A stretch of 64,000 nt of DNA from Adiantum capillus-veneris (Eukaryota > Streptophyta > Polypodiopsida > Polypodiales > Pteridaceae): positions 91,747,340 through 91,811,339 of the forward strand of contig CM043971.1 of the NCBI GenBank assembly GCA_014529385.2, given 5' to 3'. The notes under the pieces were generated by a model that searched no databases, was not told where the DNA came from, and was given only the letters and a program-made list of their open reading frames with translations. Below are positions 1-10,330 of the stretch, one piece after another (within the stretch, counting starts at the first letter, position 1; each line of letters starts with the position of its first letter). The translations under genes and the position numbers were made by a program.

Positions 1-505
1 AGAAACACCATGCCTCTCCTAGTCTCTACTCAAGAACAACTTGTATAAGTCTCATTCCATTTGAGCTAGGAATGTTCGCTTCTTTTGTCGCACAAGGCGC
101 TTGAAGGCTATCCAAGACTGTTTGTGATTGATGATCCCTAGGAGAAGATCCCTCTAAAGCTGTTCTCTTGTCTCTGTACACTCCTTGTCATACCAATTGT
201 TCTGAGGCATGGTCCCAGAACGGCGTCTCTGATTAGGTTGAGTGTGTGGGTAAGCCTCTGTTGTTGCATCATGCAATGTCTCAATCAATAAAGTGGTGAT
301 ATCCTCAACTAAGAGTATTGGTATGGCTGTTGTATGTAGATGACTATAAATCTCCTCTGTATAAAGACAATTAGTCTCTGGTGTAAATGTATAGTGAGTA
401 TGTGTCCTCCCCCTTGACACTTGGGTTGTACTATAGTGAAAGGAGATAGAAAGTGTCAAGAGAGCATGATCCACTACTACACCCACCGGTCTTGGTCTTA
501 CTATG
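1..505 (-). pseudogene. LINE ORF2 fragment: endonuclease C-terminus and linker to RT
   Basis: The minus strand encodes the end of an APE-type endonuclease followed by the linker toward reverse transcriptase of a non-LTR (LINE) retrotransposon. Visible residues are the VVDHALLTLS segment, which matches the terminal SDH-type motif of LINE endonucleases, then NNWYDKECTETREQL, typical of the W-x-D-x-E-C linker. After one stop (near 151) the same frame continues with SWIAFKRLVRQKKRTFLAQ up to the window edge. The N-terminal endonuclease is missing: the frame meets a (CA)n tract at 510. The fragment is truncated at position 1 and non-functional. Family assignment is from motifs only. Confidence 0.7.
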
Positions 506-509
506 AAAT

Positions 510-546
<37 letters not shown>
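510..546. repeat. (CA)n microsatellite
   Basis: An uninterrupted CA dinucleotide run of about 37 bp. It abuts the dispersed repeat beginning at 547, which elsewhere (10008) abuts a (GA)n run instead. The microsatellite therefore behaves like a variable tail of that repeat. Confidence 0.95.
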
Positions 547-550
<4 letters not shown>

Positions 551-835
551 GGAAATGTGATATAAAACGTCTTCAAAAGGCCAAAATTGACCTATGAGAC
601 CAAATTGATACAATCTTGGTGGATCTAATCCAATGTTTGGGTACAAAAATAAAAAATATGAAGTGAAGTAAAGTGAAAGACTTAAATCATCATCATCATC
701 ATCATCAATGCCCAAGGATGTCCGACATTAGGTGTTGTCTAAGAGAGCACTACATCGGTCATTGAAGAGCTTTGCCAATGTACTAGGCATCTCCCATGTC
801 ATGCTAGAATAGTCATGATCCTCTGATGGGGCCTC
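547..835 (-). repeat. Dispersed repeat with microsatellite tail, copy 1
   Basis: About 290 bp that aligns by eye with 10008-10330 and partly with 10331-10460. All copies share GTCTTCAAAAGGCCAAAA, then GATACAATCTTGGTGGATCT, then a CAT trinucleotide run, then a CATCTCCCATGTCATGCTAG stretch. The minus-strand end (GGCCTTTTGAAGAC, then a T/C-rich stretch, then a simple repeat) resembles 3' ends of plant LINEs, so this could be a LINE 3' UTR. No protein is encoded. The element identity is inference. Confidence 0.55.
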
Positions 836-1141
836 CGTCGATGTTGCAGTCGCCCTCATAGACGTGGGAGTCTAGCTCTCCTGAGCTTAATGGCTCTGTC
901 AACTAATATACCTCTGGTACAAGTGCGCTCTGAAGTCTGCTATGAAGCATGCTCATCTGGTTGTTGAGTACTTACTCTAAAGAAGTTAGTAATCTCCCTC
1001 TGTGAATGTCTCCCATTGTCTGATCTCCTCAAGAGACTCTCCTTGTGTTTGCGTAGCTCTAGCAAAAACAACTCGACGCATCTCTAATCTGGATATCTTG
1101 ACATGACTCTAGCCAATGGTCCAAAGCCCTCTTTGAATAGA
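836..1141. other. Unassigned non-coding sequence
   Basis: No coding frame, LTR boundary or simple repeat is recognised. Short ORFs here lack recognisable motifs. Confidence 0.4.
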
Positions 1142-1191
1142 CAATGAAAGTGACAGACAATGACATATGTGATTGTCCGTCACTTTCATTG
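1142..1191. repeat. 50-bp near-perfect palindrome (possible hairpin)
   Basis: The stretch starts CAATGAAAGTGAC and ends with the exact reverse complement GTCACTTTCATTG. Inside are GACAAT and ATTGTC, and the centre ACATATGT is itself palindromic. Only two base pairs are mismatched across 50 bp. A degenerate direct copy of the left arm and centre follows at about 1198-1229. It could be a MITE remnant or a small-RNA hairpin. No terminal repeats or TSD were identified. Confidence 0.8.
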
Positions 1192-1229
1192 AATAGACAG
1201 TGAAAGTAATAGACAATGACATATGTGAT

Positions 1230-1851
1230 GTACTACTCTGTCTCTGGCTCCATATGACACAATTGGCATATCCTGGCCTTTGCTGGTACTCTCCTAAACT
1301 TTCCAACCTCAATCTTTAGCTGATGCGGTGATGTACACATCTAACCAATAACACATCAAATCCCATAGGATAAATGAGTGTCCATATAGGCCGATCTGAT
1401 CACATATCCATCTTTTTCTAGTTGGAGAAGAGGCTCTCCTTAGAAAACCATCTTTGTACCCAACTCATGTGTTGGTTGTATCCATGTGCTCCAAGTATAT
1501 TGCTGAATTGAATCACGTATGAGTCTAGTGATCTCTGTCAATGTGAGAGATAGGGAGGGTGCATCCAAGGAGTACTTGAACGGAGGCAGTCTATCCATGT
1601 TGACGCCATGTAACTAGAACCATGATGTCATCTGTCCATACCAGCATGGTGTGTCCCCCCTATATCGCTAGTTGTCGAGATGGCTCAAGGGCTAGCTGAG
1701 CACATCTATCTATCATGAACTGCTGACATGTCAAGCCACTAAATAACGGAGCCAACATGTTGATCTGGCTAAGGGGCCTAAACCCTAAGAAGAAGCAACA
1801 GAAGAAGTAGAAGCTGCACAAGAAGTGTTACCAACTTACAAAGTCTTGCCC
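1230..1851. other. Unassigned non-coding sequence
   Basis: About 620 bp with no ORF of recognisable content and no repeat structure that I could see. Confidence 0.4.
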
Positions 1852-2832
1852 AATGCCTATTTTTAAAGAGGATTTCCCACCATCATTGACCAACTGATGG
1901 GACCCCGTCTGATGGGGCCCAAGGGACCTAAAGACAATAAAATAAAGCAGGACTATACACGCACAAACCTGCATAAAAAAGTGATGACATGGAAACTTTT
2001 CGAACGCCCACAATTTGCGGTGATGATGTGGTAGCCTGTACGGACTTTCGCATTTTGCGTTGATGATGTGGCATGGTGTAAAATTTTTCCATGCTTTGCA
2101 CTGGTTTGTTTTGGGACCAGATGCTTTCAGAAGGTGAATCTTTCCATGCAATTGCTTATGAGAGGCCAAGGGACTTTAAATATGATCCAAGGGTTCATTC
2201 TCTGGCATGCTTCCACGTGGAGGTGCAGAGGAAGGAGTACTGATGATGTAGTAAGTTCAAGCAGTATAAAGAAATACGAAAAGGGGCACCAACGCTTGGG
2301 GCCAATGCTCTCTTGGGGTGGAACTCCACGACTCCCTGTCTTGTGTGTTTATCTCTTTCAGTTTTGTTGTTATTTGAAGTTCTTAAAGTTGTTCAATTTA
2401 TTCTTTTCCATTGGCACATGGTGCCCCTCCCTGTGATAATGGTATCAAAGCTTCATGCATGTGCTTTTTTGAAAGCATACTCATCTAGTGTGATTGCTAT
2501 GACTTGGGGCTACCACACTTCCACAAGAACACTGCCAGTTGAGGCTTGTTTTGACTATTCAAGAACTATGGACCATGCTATGATTGGCTACAAATTTATG
2601 GAAGAAATGGAACCGTAATTTTGGTGCAGGTTTCAAGAGAGAAGCCCTGTTGATTTTCAAGCTCGACTGATGTGGAGAATGCTTTTTTAGCTTGAATTAA
2701 AAGTTTTTTGAATTTTGTTTGAGAGCTTATTTGGTGATCCTATCTAGAATTTGTTTGAAATGGATGGTACCTATTTTAAACATGTCTTGGTGCCGATTTG
2801 AATTGTTTGACTCTGGGTTTAATACTAGTTTC
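1852..2832 (+). repeat. Tandem duplication, unit 1 (~980 bp)
   Basis: Unit 1 begins at a TATTTTTAAAGAGGATTTCCC segment and is repeated with moderate divergence from 2833. Each unit contains a GGGGCCCAAGGGACCTAAAG block, a C/T-rich TATCTCTTTC stretch and, in unit 1 at about 2448, TGGTATCAAAGC. The last differs by one base from the initiator-Met tRNA primer-binding site TGGTATCAGAGC. This suggests each unit is an LTR plus short internal part of a small non-autonomous LTR element (TRIM-like), but no TG...CA boundary was fixed. No protein is encoded. Confidence 0.6.
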
Positions 2833-3778
2833 AATGCTTATTTTTAAAGAGGATTTCCCGCCAACTTGTGGGACCCTATCTGATGGGGCCCAAGGGACCT
2901 AAAGACAATAAAATAAAGCAGGACTACACACACATTGCTGCCTAAAAATGTGATGACATGGCAATTGTATAGATGCCCATGATTTGCAGTGATGATGTGG
3001 TAGACTATACGGACTTTTCCGTTTTGCGATGATGATGTGGCATGGTGTACGATTTTTCCATGCTTTGTGCTGGTTGTTTTTGGGACCATATGCTTTTAAA
3101 ATTTGAAGCTTTCCATGCAACTGCTTATGAGAGGCTAAGGGCCTTTAAATATGAGCCAAGGGCTCATTCTTTGGCACGCTCCCGTGTGGAGGTGCAGAAG
3201 AAGGAATACCGATGATGTCCTAAGTTCACGCAATATTAAGAAATATCAAAAGGGGCACCAACACTTGGTGCCAGTGCTCTCTTGGGGTAGAACTCCGCCA
3301 CTCCCTATCTTGTGTCTCTATCTCTTTCTGTTTCGTTGTTATTTGAAGTGCTTGAAATTGTTCAATTTGTTCTTTTTCGTTGGCACTGCATGTCCGCATG
3401 ACAATGGTCTCAAATCTTTATGCGTGTGCTTTACTGAAAGCATACTTGTCTAGTGTGATTGCTATGTCTTGGGGCTACCATCAGTGTCACAGGAACCGTT
3501 TTCTGTTTAGGCCTGTTTTGACTATTCAAGAACTTATGGACCATGCTGTGATTGGCTAATGGAACCGTATTTTGGTGCAGGTTTCAAAAAAGAATCCTTG
3601 TTGACTTTTGAGCTTGTTGATAATTCTTTTTCAACTTGAATTTGCAGTTTATTGAATTCTTTTGAGAACTTATTTGGTGATCCTATTTGGAATTTGTTTG
3701 AAATAGACGGTATCTATTTTAAACCTGTCTTGGTGCCGACTTGAATTGTTTGATTCTGGTTTTAATACTGGTTTCAAA
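2833..3778 (+). repeat. Tandem duplication, unit 2 (~945 bp)
   Basis: This is the second unit of the duplication, collinear with 1852-2832 throughout. Its PBS-like site has decayed to TGGTCTCAAATC (near 3405). The tail ends at GGTTTTAATACTGGTTTCAA, matching the end of unit 1. Small indels account for the length difference. Confidence 0.6.
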
Positions 3779-3833
3779 GCTTGGTGATTTACTCCCGGGT
3801 GGAGTGGTGAAAAATGTTGTTTTGGTATTTTTT

Positions 3834-3992
3834 GAACCTCGAAACGACGCAGACAGGATGTTTGGGAATTGTTTCATTGTATGCTTGAAAACCCAGAGCA
3901 ATGTAGGCGGGATGTCTGGGGAGTGTTTTGTTGCATGTTAGAAAACCTCCAAAGGACGCAGACGAGATGTCTGGGGAGCATTTGGTTGTATG
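3834..3992. repeat. ~55-bp minisatellite interrupted by element D
   Basis: Three degenerate units start near 3847, 3901 and 3956. Each carries a GATGTCTGGGGAG-like core followed by TTGTATGCTTGAAAACC. The third unit is cut at 3992 by element D and resumes at 6986 with TATGCTTGAGCCTCC. Confidence 0.65.
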
Positions 3993-4188
3993 TGTGAGTG
4001 GGCGGATGCAGTGCGTGTGCGAAGAGTGAGAAGAAGAGAGAGGGAGAGAGAGAGAGAACGACATAAGATGTGGGGTGGAGCTCCCAAATCTCACTGTATG
4101 AGTACCATGTGAGAATGTGAGTGAGAGCTCCTTATTCTTTGTATGTATAAAGAATAAGCACGGTGAGGCACACCGCCTTTACCTAACA
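3993..4188 (-). repeat. Element D 3' LTR
   Basis: About 196 bp starting TGTGAGTGGGCGG and ending CCTAACA on the plus strand. It matches 6743-6985 except for a deletion of about 47 bp after AAAGAATAAG. Confidence 0.85.
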
Positions 4189-4200
4189 TTCTCCCACTAA
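4189..4200 (-). other. Element D polypurine tract
   Basis: On the minus strand this reads TTAGTGGGAGAA, directly preceding the 3' LTR. It is the expected primer for plus-strand DNA synthesis and is very similar to the PPTs of Copia-1, Copia-2 and Copia-3. Confidence 0.75.
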
Positions 4201-4273
4201 AGGCTATGTGCCGATAAGTGGCGAGAAGACTAGCCTACAACTAGTATATACAAGAGGTGAGAGAAGACGGCTC

Positions 4274-5806
4274 TCAACCTATGCCCACTGGCTCACTCTG
4301 TAACCGCTCTAGTGTAGATGCAACATGCATACCACTATGGCTAGAGCTACGATGATACTCCTGATGTAGGTATCGAGTGACGACCTGCATGGCTCCACAA
4401 TGCACAATGCCAGTGTCAGTCATCGCATGACTGACAACTCCCACTGCAAATGCACCAACCGCATAAGCAAGATCAGGTCTCGAAACCAAAAGGTCAGACA
4501 TGAGAGACCCGAAAGCCAATGAAACATGCACTATGTGTGACAACCTATCTCTATCAGCAACCTCAGTGCCATATGCATCCTCATCAGGAACCACCTGACT
4601 ATGTATCACCATGTCAGCATCATCTGGCAAAGGCATGTCCGCTGAGAATGACTGCAAAACCAAAAAATCAGCACCACTGCAATCACACACAGTTGTCTGA
4701 AGGACAGTATCGTCCTCAAACGTATCAGATGCATCATAGAACAATGCATCGATCTCTGGCGCAACTGATGTCACCTCAACTGATGACTGGCAAAGTTGTG
4801 CATCCCTAGAGATACCACTGTCTGCGTGAACATCACCACAAGACAAATGCACAACCTGCTCTCCATGCAGCACATTTGCAAAAGAGACACGCCTCGTCTC
4901 TGGCTCCAAACATGGCTGCAAATACACAGAGACTACACCGCCTCGTGTGTCAGAAATATGCAAAGGGTATACCAGACCACTCCTAGCACCTCTGGCTATC
5001 ACCAGTGATCCCCTATGCATCTGAAATGACCGCTCTCCAAGTAGTACACGATGTCCACTACTCTGCAACTGAATCATTGAAATGAGACTCTGACTGAGTC
5101 CTGGTACAGAACGTACATCTCGTAGCATAAGTAATGCACCGCTAGGTAAAGACATGCATATATCTCCAGCACCCTCTATGTCATATGTTGAACCATCAAC
5201 AAACTGCACACAACCAAGTCTCCCACCAGACAAAGAGCAAAACAAATCACGACGTGGCGTCACGTGAAAAACTGCATGCTCGTCTAGTAGAAAATGCGTA
5301 GACAATGTGCTATTCCAAGACACAAAGCAGTCTGAAGGCAATCTAGACTCAAAAGTGACATGCCCGTCACATGCATACTCTCTAGCATATGTCCTCATAG
5401 TAGCACCGTGAATCTGCCTCTTCCGTTGCCTCATACGCCTGAAGCAACGACGCCTAATATGCCCATCATGGCCGCAATGCCAACATGTTAGTCGCGATCG
5501 TGAACGAGAACCGCCTCTAACTTGAAGCGTCTCCATGCCAAAACTATGGCAAACAATGCTCGAGATCACAAAACTCTCCCACCCAAGAGCAAACCACTGT
5601 CTCAAGCAAAGAAAGATACACAACTCCTCACTCTTGCGAGAGTGGATACAAAAACACAAAACTGTGTCCAAACTGACAAAAAATGTCAAAGTGAGAGTAA
5701 ACACTCGATCACAAACTATGGCGAGAATCTGGGAAAAATTCGACAGAGTTTCCCCTGAAAATTGAGCAAAAAACTCAAGTACAATCTCTACCATAAACCA
5801 TAACAC
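4274..5806 (-). CDS. Degenerate Copia gag/protease/RT-derived protein of element D
   Basis: A 510-codon open frame in a 3-kb Copia derivative. Residues 108-121 form a CX2CX4HX4C zinc knuckle (CWHCGHDGHIRRRC) after an SR-rich patch. Residues from about 168 to 285 follow the Copia protease and GAG-pre-integrase layout (FVDGSTYDIEGAGDI, LRDVRSVPGLSQSLIS, RGSLVIARG), but the catalytic D-S-G is replaced (LLDEHAVFHV). Integrase and the RT catalytic core are absent. Near residues 433-470, SRPDLAYAVGAF recalls the RT segment RPDIAFAVGVVS. The first 90 residues are hydrophobic and overlap leader-type sequence, so Met91 (codon at 5536) is the likelier start. It may be a nucleic-acid-binding Gag-like protein or simply an ORF free of stops by chance. 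Confidence 0.6.
   Translation of the reverse strand: MLWFMVEIVLEFFAQFSGETLSNFSQILAIVCDRVFTLTLTFFVSLDTVLCFCIHSRKSEELCIFLCLRQWFALGWESFVISSIVCHSFGMETLQVRGGSRSRSRLTCWHCGHDGHIRRRCFRRMRQRKRQIHGATMRTYAREYACDGHVTFESRLPSDCFVSWNSTLSTHFLLDEHAVFHVTPRRDLFCSLSGGRLGCVQFVDGSTYDIEGAGDICMSLPSGALLMLRDVRSVPGLSQSLISMIQLQSSGHRVLLGERSFQMHRGSLVIARGARSGLVYPLHISDTRGGVVSVYLQPCLEPETRRVSFANVLHGEQVVHLSCGDVHADSGISRDAQLCQSSVEVTSVAPEIDALFYDASDTFEDDTVLQTTVCDCSGADFLVLQSFSADMPLPDDADMVIHSQVVPDEDAYGTEVADRDRLSHIVHVSLAFGSLMSDLLVSRPDLAYAVGAFAVGVVSHAMTDTGIVHCGAMQVVTRYLHQEYHRSSSHSGMHVASTLERLQSEPVGIG
5737..5757 (-). promoter_or_regulatory. Leader hairpin shared with Copia-1
   Basis: GGGAAA and TTTCCC arms flank AATTCGACAGAG. The same arrangement, with AATTCGGTAGAG in the loop, lies just upstream of the Copia-1 polyprotein start (17190-17214). 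Conservation between two otherwise divergent elements suggests an RNA function such as packaging or translation, but this is inference. Confidence 0.45.
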
Positions 5807-6728
5807 TACTCAATACCAATGAGTAGAAATGCCAAAATGGCTCCACATTTTCACATACAATGGCAATCCGCACTCAACATACATCAACGGAGTGATCGCG
5901 CATAAGAAAGCGCCAAAAGAGTTGCAATCCGGAAACTTGATAAATGCGAAAACAATACTCTCAAGAGAGCTCACCGGCACTTGAAAGTGCTTGCCAAAAT
6001 GCATATATAATGGGCATCAACTATGCACCATAACCATATGCAAACCCATTCACAAAGACTATGAATCCAAGCACAAAATCACTGCCAAAGTATCCTGTGA
6101 AAACCAGTGAAAGAAGCTCCACCTGTGTGCTCCCAAAAACATGTCTCTCAAGAGACCGCTTCGATGGTGTGTAAACGTCTTCGTACTTCGTTGCCCAAAT
6201 CTACCAAAAAATCCTCAAACCACAAGCTTAACACAAGCTGCAATTCCATCTTCAGCTCAGAATTTATGCACTCAACTTCAAGCATCTCCCGTGCTTCCAA
6301 AAGTGCATCAAACTCGCACACAATGCGACAATAGAAAATCTGGAATTTCTGTATACAGTCAGTCTGCGCTGAATATCAACAAAACGGTGAGGAATTTACA
6401 AAAAGTTTTTTCTACAAAGTTGTAGACCATGTCGAAACAGATGGGCAGGCAGAATAGAATTCTCAGATCTGCATTCTATAAGGAGAAAAACGAATCTGAA
6501 AACAGTGCTGCTGCGCACACAGTTTTAGGGCAGCACCTTCACTTACACACAATCTTCCACACTCCTTTCTGAGCTTCCACAAGAGCATACATCACTCTCA
6601 ACTGAGCTCACAAGCTCCCATTGCATTCTCACAAAGCTTCCGAGCTTTCTTAATCTCTCTACCATCGAGAGCGAGCGAGCTATCGCCTCGAAGCTCTCGA
6701 AGCTGTAGTGCTCTCCGCGGTCACCATG

Positions 6729-6740
6729 GCTCTGATACCA
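6729..6740 (-). other. Element D primer-binding site (tRNA-iMet)
   Basis: On the minus strand this reads TGGTATCAGAGC, two bases inside the 5' LTR. It is exactly complementary to the 3' end of plant initiator Met-tRNA as used by Copia elements. Confidence 0.9.
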
Positions 6741-6742
6741 AT

Positions 6743-6985
6743 TGTGAGTGCGCGGATGCGGTGCGTGTACGGAGAGTGAGAAGGAGAGAGAGGGAGAGAG
6801 AGAGAGAACGACACAAGATGTGGGTTGGAGCTCCCAAATCTCACTGTATGAGTACCATGTGAGAATGTGAGTGAGAGCTCCTTATTCTTTGTATGTATAA
6901 AGAATAAGGAGATAAATGTGGGCAGTCGGACACTAGCCGACGGATACGGGCAAATCACGGTGAGGCACACCACCTTTACCTAACA
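6743..6985 (-). repeat. Element D 5' LTR
   Basis: 243 bp from TGTGAGTG to CCTAACA on the plus strand. It contains a (GA)-rich block and TATAAAGAATAAG. It is the complete LTR copy; the 3' copy has an internal deletion. Confidence 0.85.
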
Positions 6986-7559
6986 ATATGCTTGAGCCTC
7001 CAAATGATGCAAGATGTGGCATAGGGGGAATTTGTTTGTAAAAGGCCTCTATATCTCTCGGCCCAGACCTTTTTAGGTTATGCGGGAGGAGTGATCAGGG
7101 AGTTGTTGTGAACAACTCATGGCCCAGACCTGGATGGTTATTTGCGGGGGTGGGGTGGGGGGGGGGGGGGGGGGGGGATGAGTATTCATCAACAACTTTA
7201 TGTTTCTCTGTCTTGTAACATGCATATGTGAGAATTTGCATTGCATTGTGATGTGCCAACCACTGAATACTCCTTATTGGATGAGATTTTTTGTGGAAGC
7301 CAATAACCCAAGATATCAGGAGCTCCAATCTGAAATGAGACTCCTTATTGATTGAGATTTTTTTCTAGGAAGACACATATTTGTTCAAGGTTTGTGAAAT
7401 TGAAACTGCAAACATATCTTCTCCAATCCTCCCAAGGCTGCGTAAGCTCTCGTCAATCTAGTTTCTGCTACTCTCCTCAATGAAAACACCGGCCCCTTGA
7501 AGACTACCCCAAGATAGGTGTATGCATCTGTATACTCCACCATCTCCTGGTCATATGTA
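6986..7559. other. Host flank of D with long poly-G tract
   Basis: Non-coding. It resumes the interrupted minisatellite and then carries two copies of a GGCCCAGACC...GGTTAT...GCGGG segment (about 7058 and 7122). A G-rich run from 7145 ends in 21 consecutive G (7157-7177). Confidence 0.6.
7145..7177 (+). repeat. Poly-G / G-quadruplex-prone tract
   Basis: GGGGG-T-GGGG-T followed by 21 consecutive G. The tract can form a G-quadruplex on the plus strand, and its exact length is likely unreliable in any assembly. Confidence 0.8.
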
Positions 7560-8165
7560 AAAGTGGGTGTTGACCTCCTGACCCACTGTGGTGTGTGTTG
7601 AACACCATAACCTTGGTTTTCCCTAGGCTAACAGATAGTCCACTATCATGGGCAAATGTGTACATACCATCAACACAATATCATCAGCATATAGCAATAG
7701 TGGTATCAACAAAATCTCATCAGCATATAACAATAGTGGGATCCAATTCCCTACCAACTGTGCTCCTTTGTCACCGAACCTCTCAATGTAGTTAGCCACC
7801 TCACTCACATACATGCCAAAGAGTGTAGGAGATAGCGGGCAACCCTGTTTCACTCCAATAGTGGAGTGAACCCAAATCAAAAATCCCCTCTAGAGTGCAT
7901 ACATTCCCCATCATCGACTTGTATAGAGCCATGATCCCCCAACTCAACTCTTTGGTTACCCCCATTTTTTGCAGTCTGCACATCAATCTAGCTCTAGGCA
8001 CTATATCAAAGGCTTTGCGGAAATCCACAAAGCAACAATAGAGCCATCTATTCTGGGGTATTCTCCCAAATTGTCGTTGTTGTCCAAGCTCAGTGTGTGT
8101 GTATGCCTCTACTCCTGCATCCTATAGTGTCTCTGTTAATATATATGTGAGCGCCCCTAGATGTC
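7560..8165 (-). pseudogene. LINE reverse transcriptase fragment
   Basis: Two overlapping minus-strand frames (7801-8028 and 7623-7880) together give the LINE RT core. The first has DFRKAFDIVPRARL (motif A region) and the second GVKQGCPLSPTLFGMYVSE followed by YADDIVL (catalytic YADD). A frameshift near 7860 separates them. The YADD region is duplicated with a 36-bp period (7681 and 7717), giving LLLYADEILLIP then LLLYADDIVL. At 8090-8155 sequence resembling the endonuclease-RT linker of the fragment at 235-300 is joined directly, implying an internal deletion. Inactive. Confidence 0.75.
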
Positions 8166-8659
8166 TCCCCGGATCCTCTTTACATAAGTGTCTACATCTA
8201 GCTTCATCGATCCATTACAATTCCATTCTGTCATTTTAAGGATGGTCCCAAAAGTCTTGCATCATCATGTGGTGCATTTTTCCAACACCACTACTCTCCG
8301 TCCCATGTAGAAATCAGTTTTCCCTTTCCCCTTGACACCTCAATTGATCTCTGGCATCAGCTCTTGCATGTGTGCTACCTGTGTTAGAGTGAGGCCATCA
8401 CCCAAAATTATCCCAGTTTGCTTGAGTGCTGGTCCGAGCGAGACCTCATGGAAAACACGCAAACTCAAATACACCCCTTGCTGACCATCAACAATCCCAC
8501 ATTAAAATGGATCCAATGGTACATCAAAACATCTCGGAGGTGCCTCTTTGTGAGGAGTTATTGTGATGACATTCCATTTACACAATCAAAAGAAAATACC
8601 ATATCTTCAACGGTTTGGGGGGTCCTTGAGAGGGTTGATTGAGACCCCATCGGGTGTCA
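8166..8659. other. Unassigned non-coding sequence
   Basis: I recognise no coding or repeat structure here. Confidence 0.4.
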
Positions 8660-8760
8660 TTCTCCTCTTCTCTCTCTTGTTCTCCCTCTACACATCTCTA
8701 CCACTCTCTCTTGTTGTCCCACTACACATCTCTACCACTCTCTCTCATTCTCTCTCTTCA
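8660..8760. repeat. Pyrimidine-rich minisatellite
   Basis: CT-rich stretch in which CTACACATCTCTACCACTCT occurs twice about 36 bp apart, followed by further CTCTCTC runs. Low complexity, non-coding. Confidence 0.6.
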
Positions 8761-9935
8761 CGAAAAGTAAAAGGAACCATCATTCATGCTAAAATCTATC
8801 ATTGAAGCAAGGAAAGAAGTAAAGGTTTGTTGAAGTGTAAAGCCTCTCTCGTTTTCTTTGATAAGAGACAAAACGTCTTTAGAGAAGATCTGTGGATCAT
8901 TTTAACTTTGACTAAAACCTAAAATTTTCAAACATATCATTTCGCTGGCTCCCACCTTAGGTTGAGTGAGCCTACTAGTGGCGATGAAGAGCATGTTACG
9001 AGCTTCCAACATTCCAAGGGAGCAGATAGCAGAGGACATCATAGAGTACAAGCACCTCCTTGATGAGGAATTGGAGGCTACCATACGCTGGCTAACAGTA
9101 GGCCTTGAGACCTGTACGCCTAGATGAGGGCGTCTCGAGACCCTTTAGCAGGAGCAACACACAAGTTGAATCTTGTTTTATATAAAGCATGTATATATAT
9201 ATATATTGTGCATATAAGTATAGCATTTTGTCTCACCAAAACGTGATACACTTGTGATAATAGAAGGACCACTACTTAGCCGCTTGTACAGACTACTCAA
9301 CGGCCATCAAATGGCTAGGTCGCATAGCAGGACCAGAACACACGATATTTGTTCGATAATTAATTATAAAAGTATAATATTTCCATAAACATTGGTCTAA
9401 TTATCTTTTTGCTAATTTATGCACAGAGTGTCCCTTCTGAATGAGTCCAATGGCGTACCTCTACGGCCTTGGGACCTTCTCCAATCCCAACACCAACATC
9501 GACAGCCTCTCACTTGGTGTTCTATGTGTCTACCATGCCCTTTCCAAGACTTGGATCTCACCACCAAGGACAATTTTGGATGCGTGTCAATTCTTACAGT
9601 GTCACCTGTAGCATTGACGTGGACGGGCAAGTTTTGCCCATCAGAGGCAGCATCCTTTTTTGTTGCCATCACATAGGGCAGTTGTTCGAGCTATACATGC
9701 CTCGACTCCACATACTTTGGCCGTACATATCTATTTGTTGTTTTAAATGTTTTATAACTATTCACTTGTTCTGATCTATCTTCTTCTAATGTAGAGATCA
9801 ACTAGATATTGACAAAAAGTTTGTGATCACTCAACTACAACACGAGTTTGGAGAGATATGGGACCAAAAAAAGTCAAGAAGAGAATGGCCAAGCTATTAC
9901 GACATGGACATGACAATGCACGGTTAGTAATTACT

Positions 9936-9938
<3 letters not shown>
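8761..9938. other. Unassigned sequence, no recognised gene
   Basis: About 1.2 kb. A small plus-strand frame from the ATG at 8986 (SNIPREQIAEDIIEYKH...) and short frames at 9419-9774 have no motif I recognise and are interrupted. A TA-repeat lies at 9191-9205. These could be decayed transposon or gene fragments. Confidence 0.35.

Positions 9939-10007
<69 letters not shown>
9939..10007. repeat. (AG)n microsatellite
   Basis: About 69 bp of uninterrupted AG dinucleotides. It abuts copy 2 of the dispersed repeat in the position where copy 1 has (CA)n. Confidence 0.95.
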
Positions 10008-10011
<4 letters not shown>

Positions 10012-10330
10012 AATGAAATGTTGTATTGAACGTCTTCAAAAGGCCAAAATGACCTACGAGGCCAAACTGATACAATCTTGGTGGATCTAATACAATGTCT
10101 GGGTACAATAAAAATATAATGTCTAGGCACAAAGAAGAGAAATGAAGTAAAGTGAAAAACTAAAATCATCATCATCCTCCTCATCAATGTGCGAAGACGC
10201 TTAGCATTGGCCGTTGTCCGAGAAAGTATTGCATCGATCAGTGAAGAGCTTCATCAATGTCCGCCTTTGTAAAGTCATAATGGGCATCTCCCATGTCATG
10301 CTAGAATAGTCCTAATTCTCTAATGAAGCC
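10008..10330 (-). repeat. Dispersed repeat with microsatellite tail, copy 2
   Basis: Aligns with 547-835 through CGTCTTCAAAAGGCCAAAA, CTTGGTGGATCTAAT, an ATCATCATCATC run and CATCTCCCATGTCATGCTAG. Non-coding. Confidence 0.6.

Larger units (their letters stand above)
3993..6985 (-). mobile_element. Element D: non-autonomous Copia LTR retrotransposon
   Basis: The minus-strand element has a 5' LTR at 6743-6985 and a 3' LTR at 3993-4188, both TG...CA. An exact initiator-Met PBS adjoins the 5' LTR and a purine tract adjoins the 3' LTR. Flanks are GTATG and ATATG, so the 5-bp TSD has one mismatch. At 2,993 bp it is far too short for a full Copia element. It contains one long ORF with recognisable but catalytically dead Copia segments. 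The 3' LTR lacks about 47 bp present in the 5' LTR. Transposition would need a helper Copia element. Confidence 0.85.

Noticed and set aside
9924-10187. Serine/leucine-repeat protein on the minus strand
   Set aside because: It is translation of the (AG)n microsatellite.
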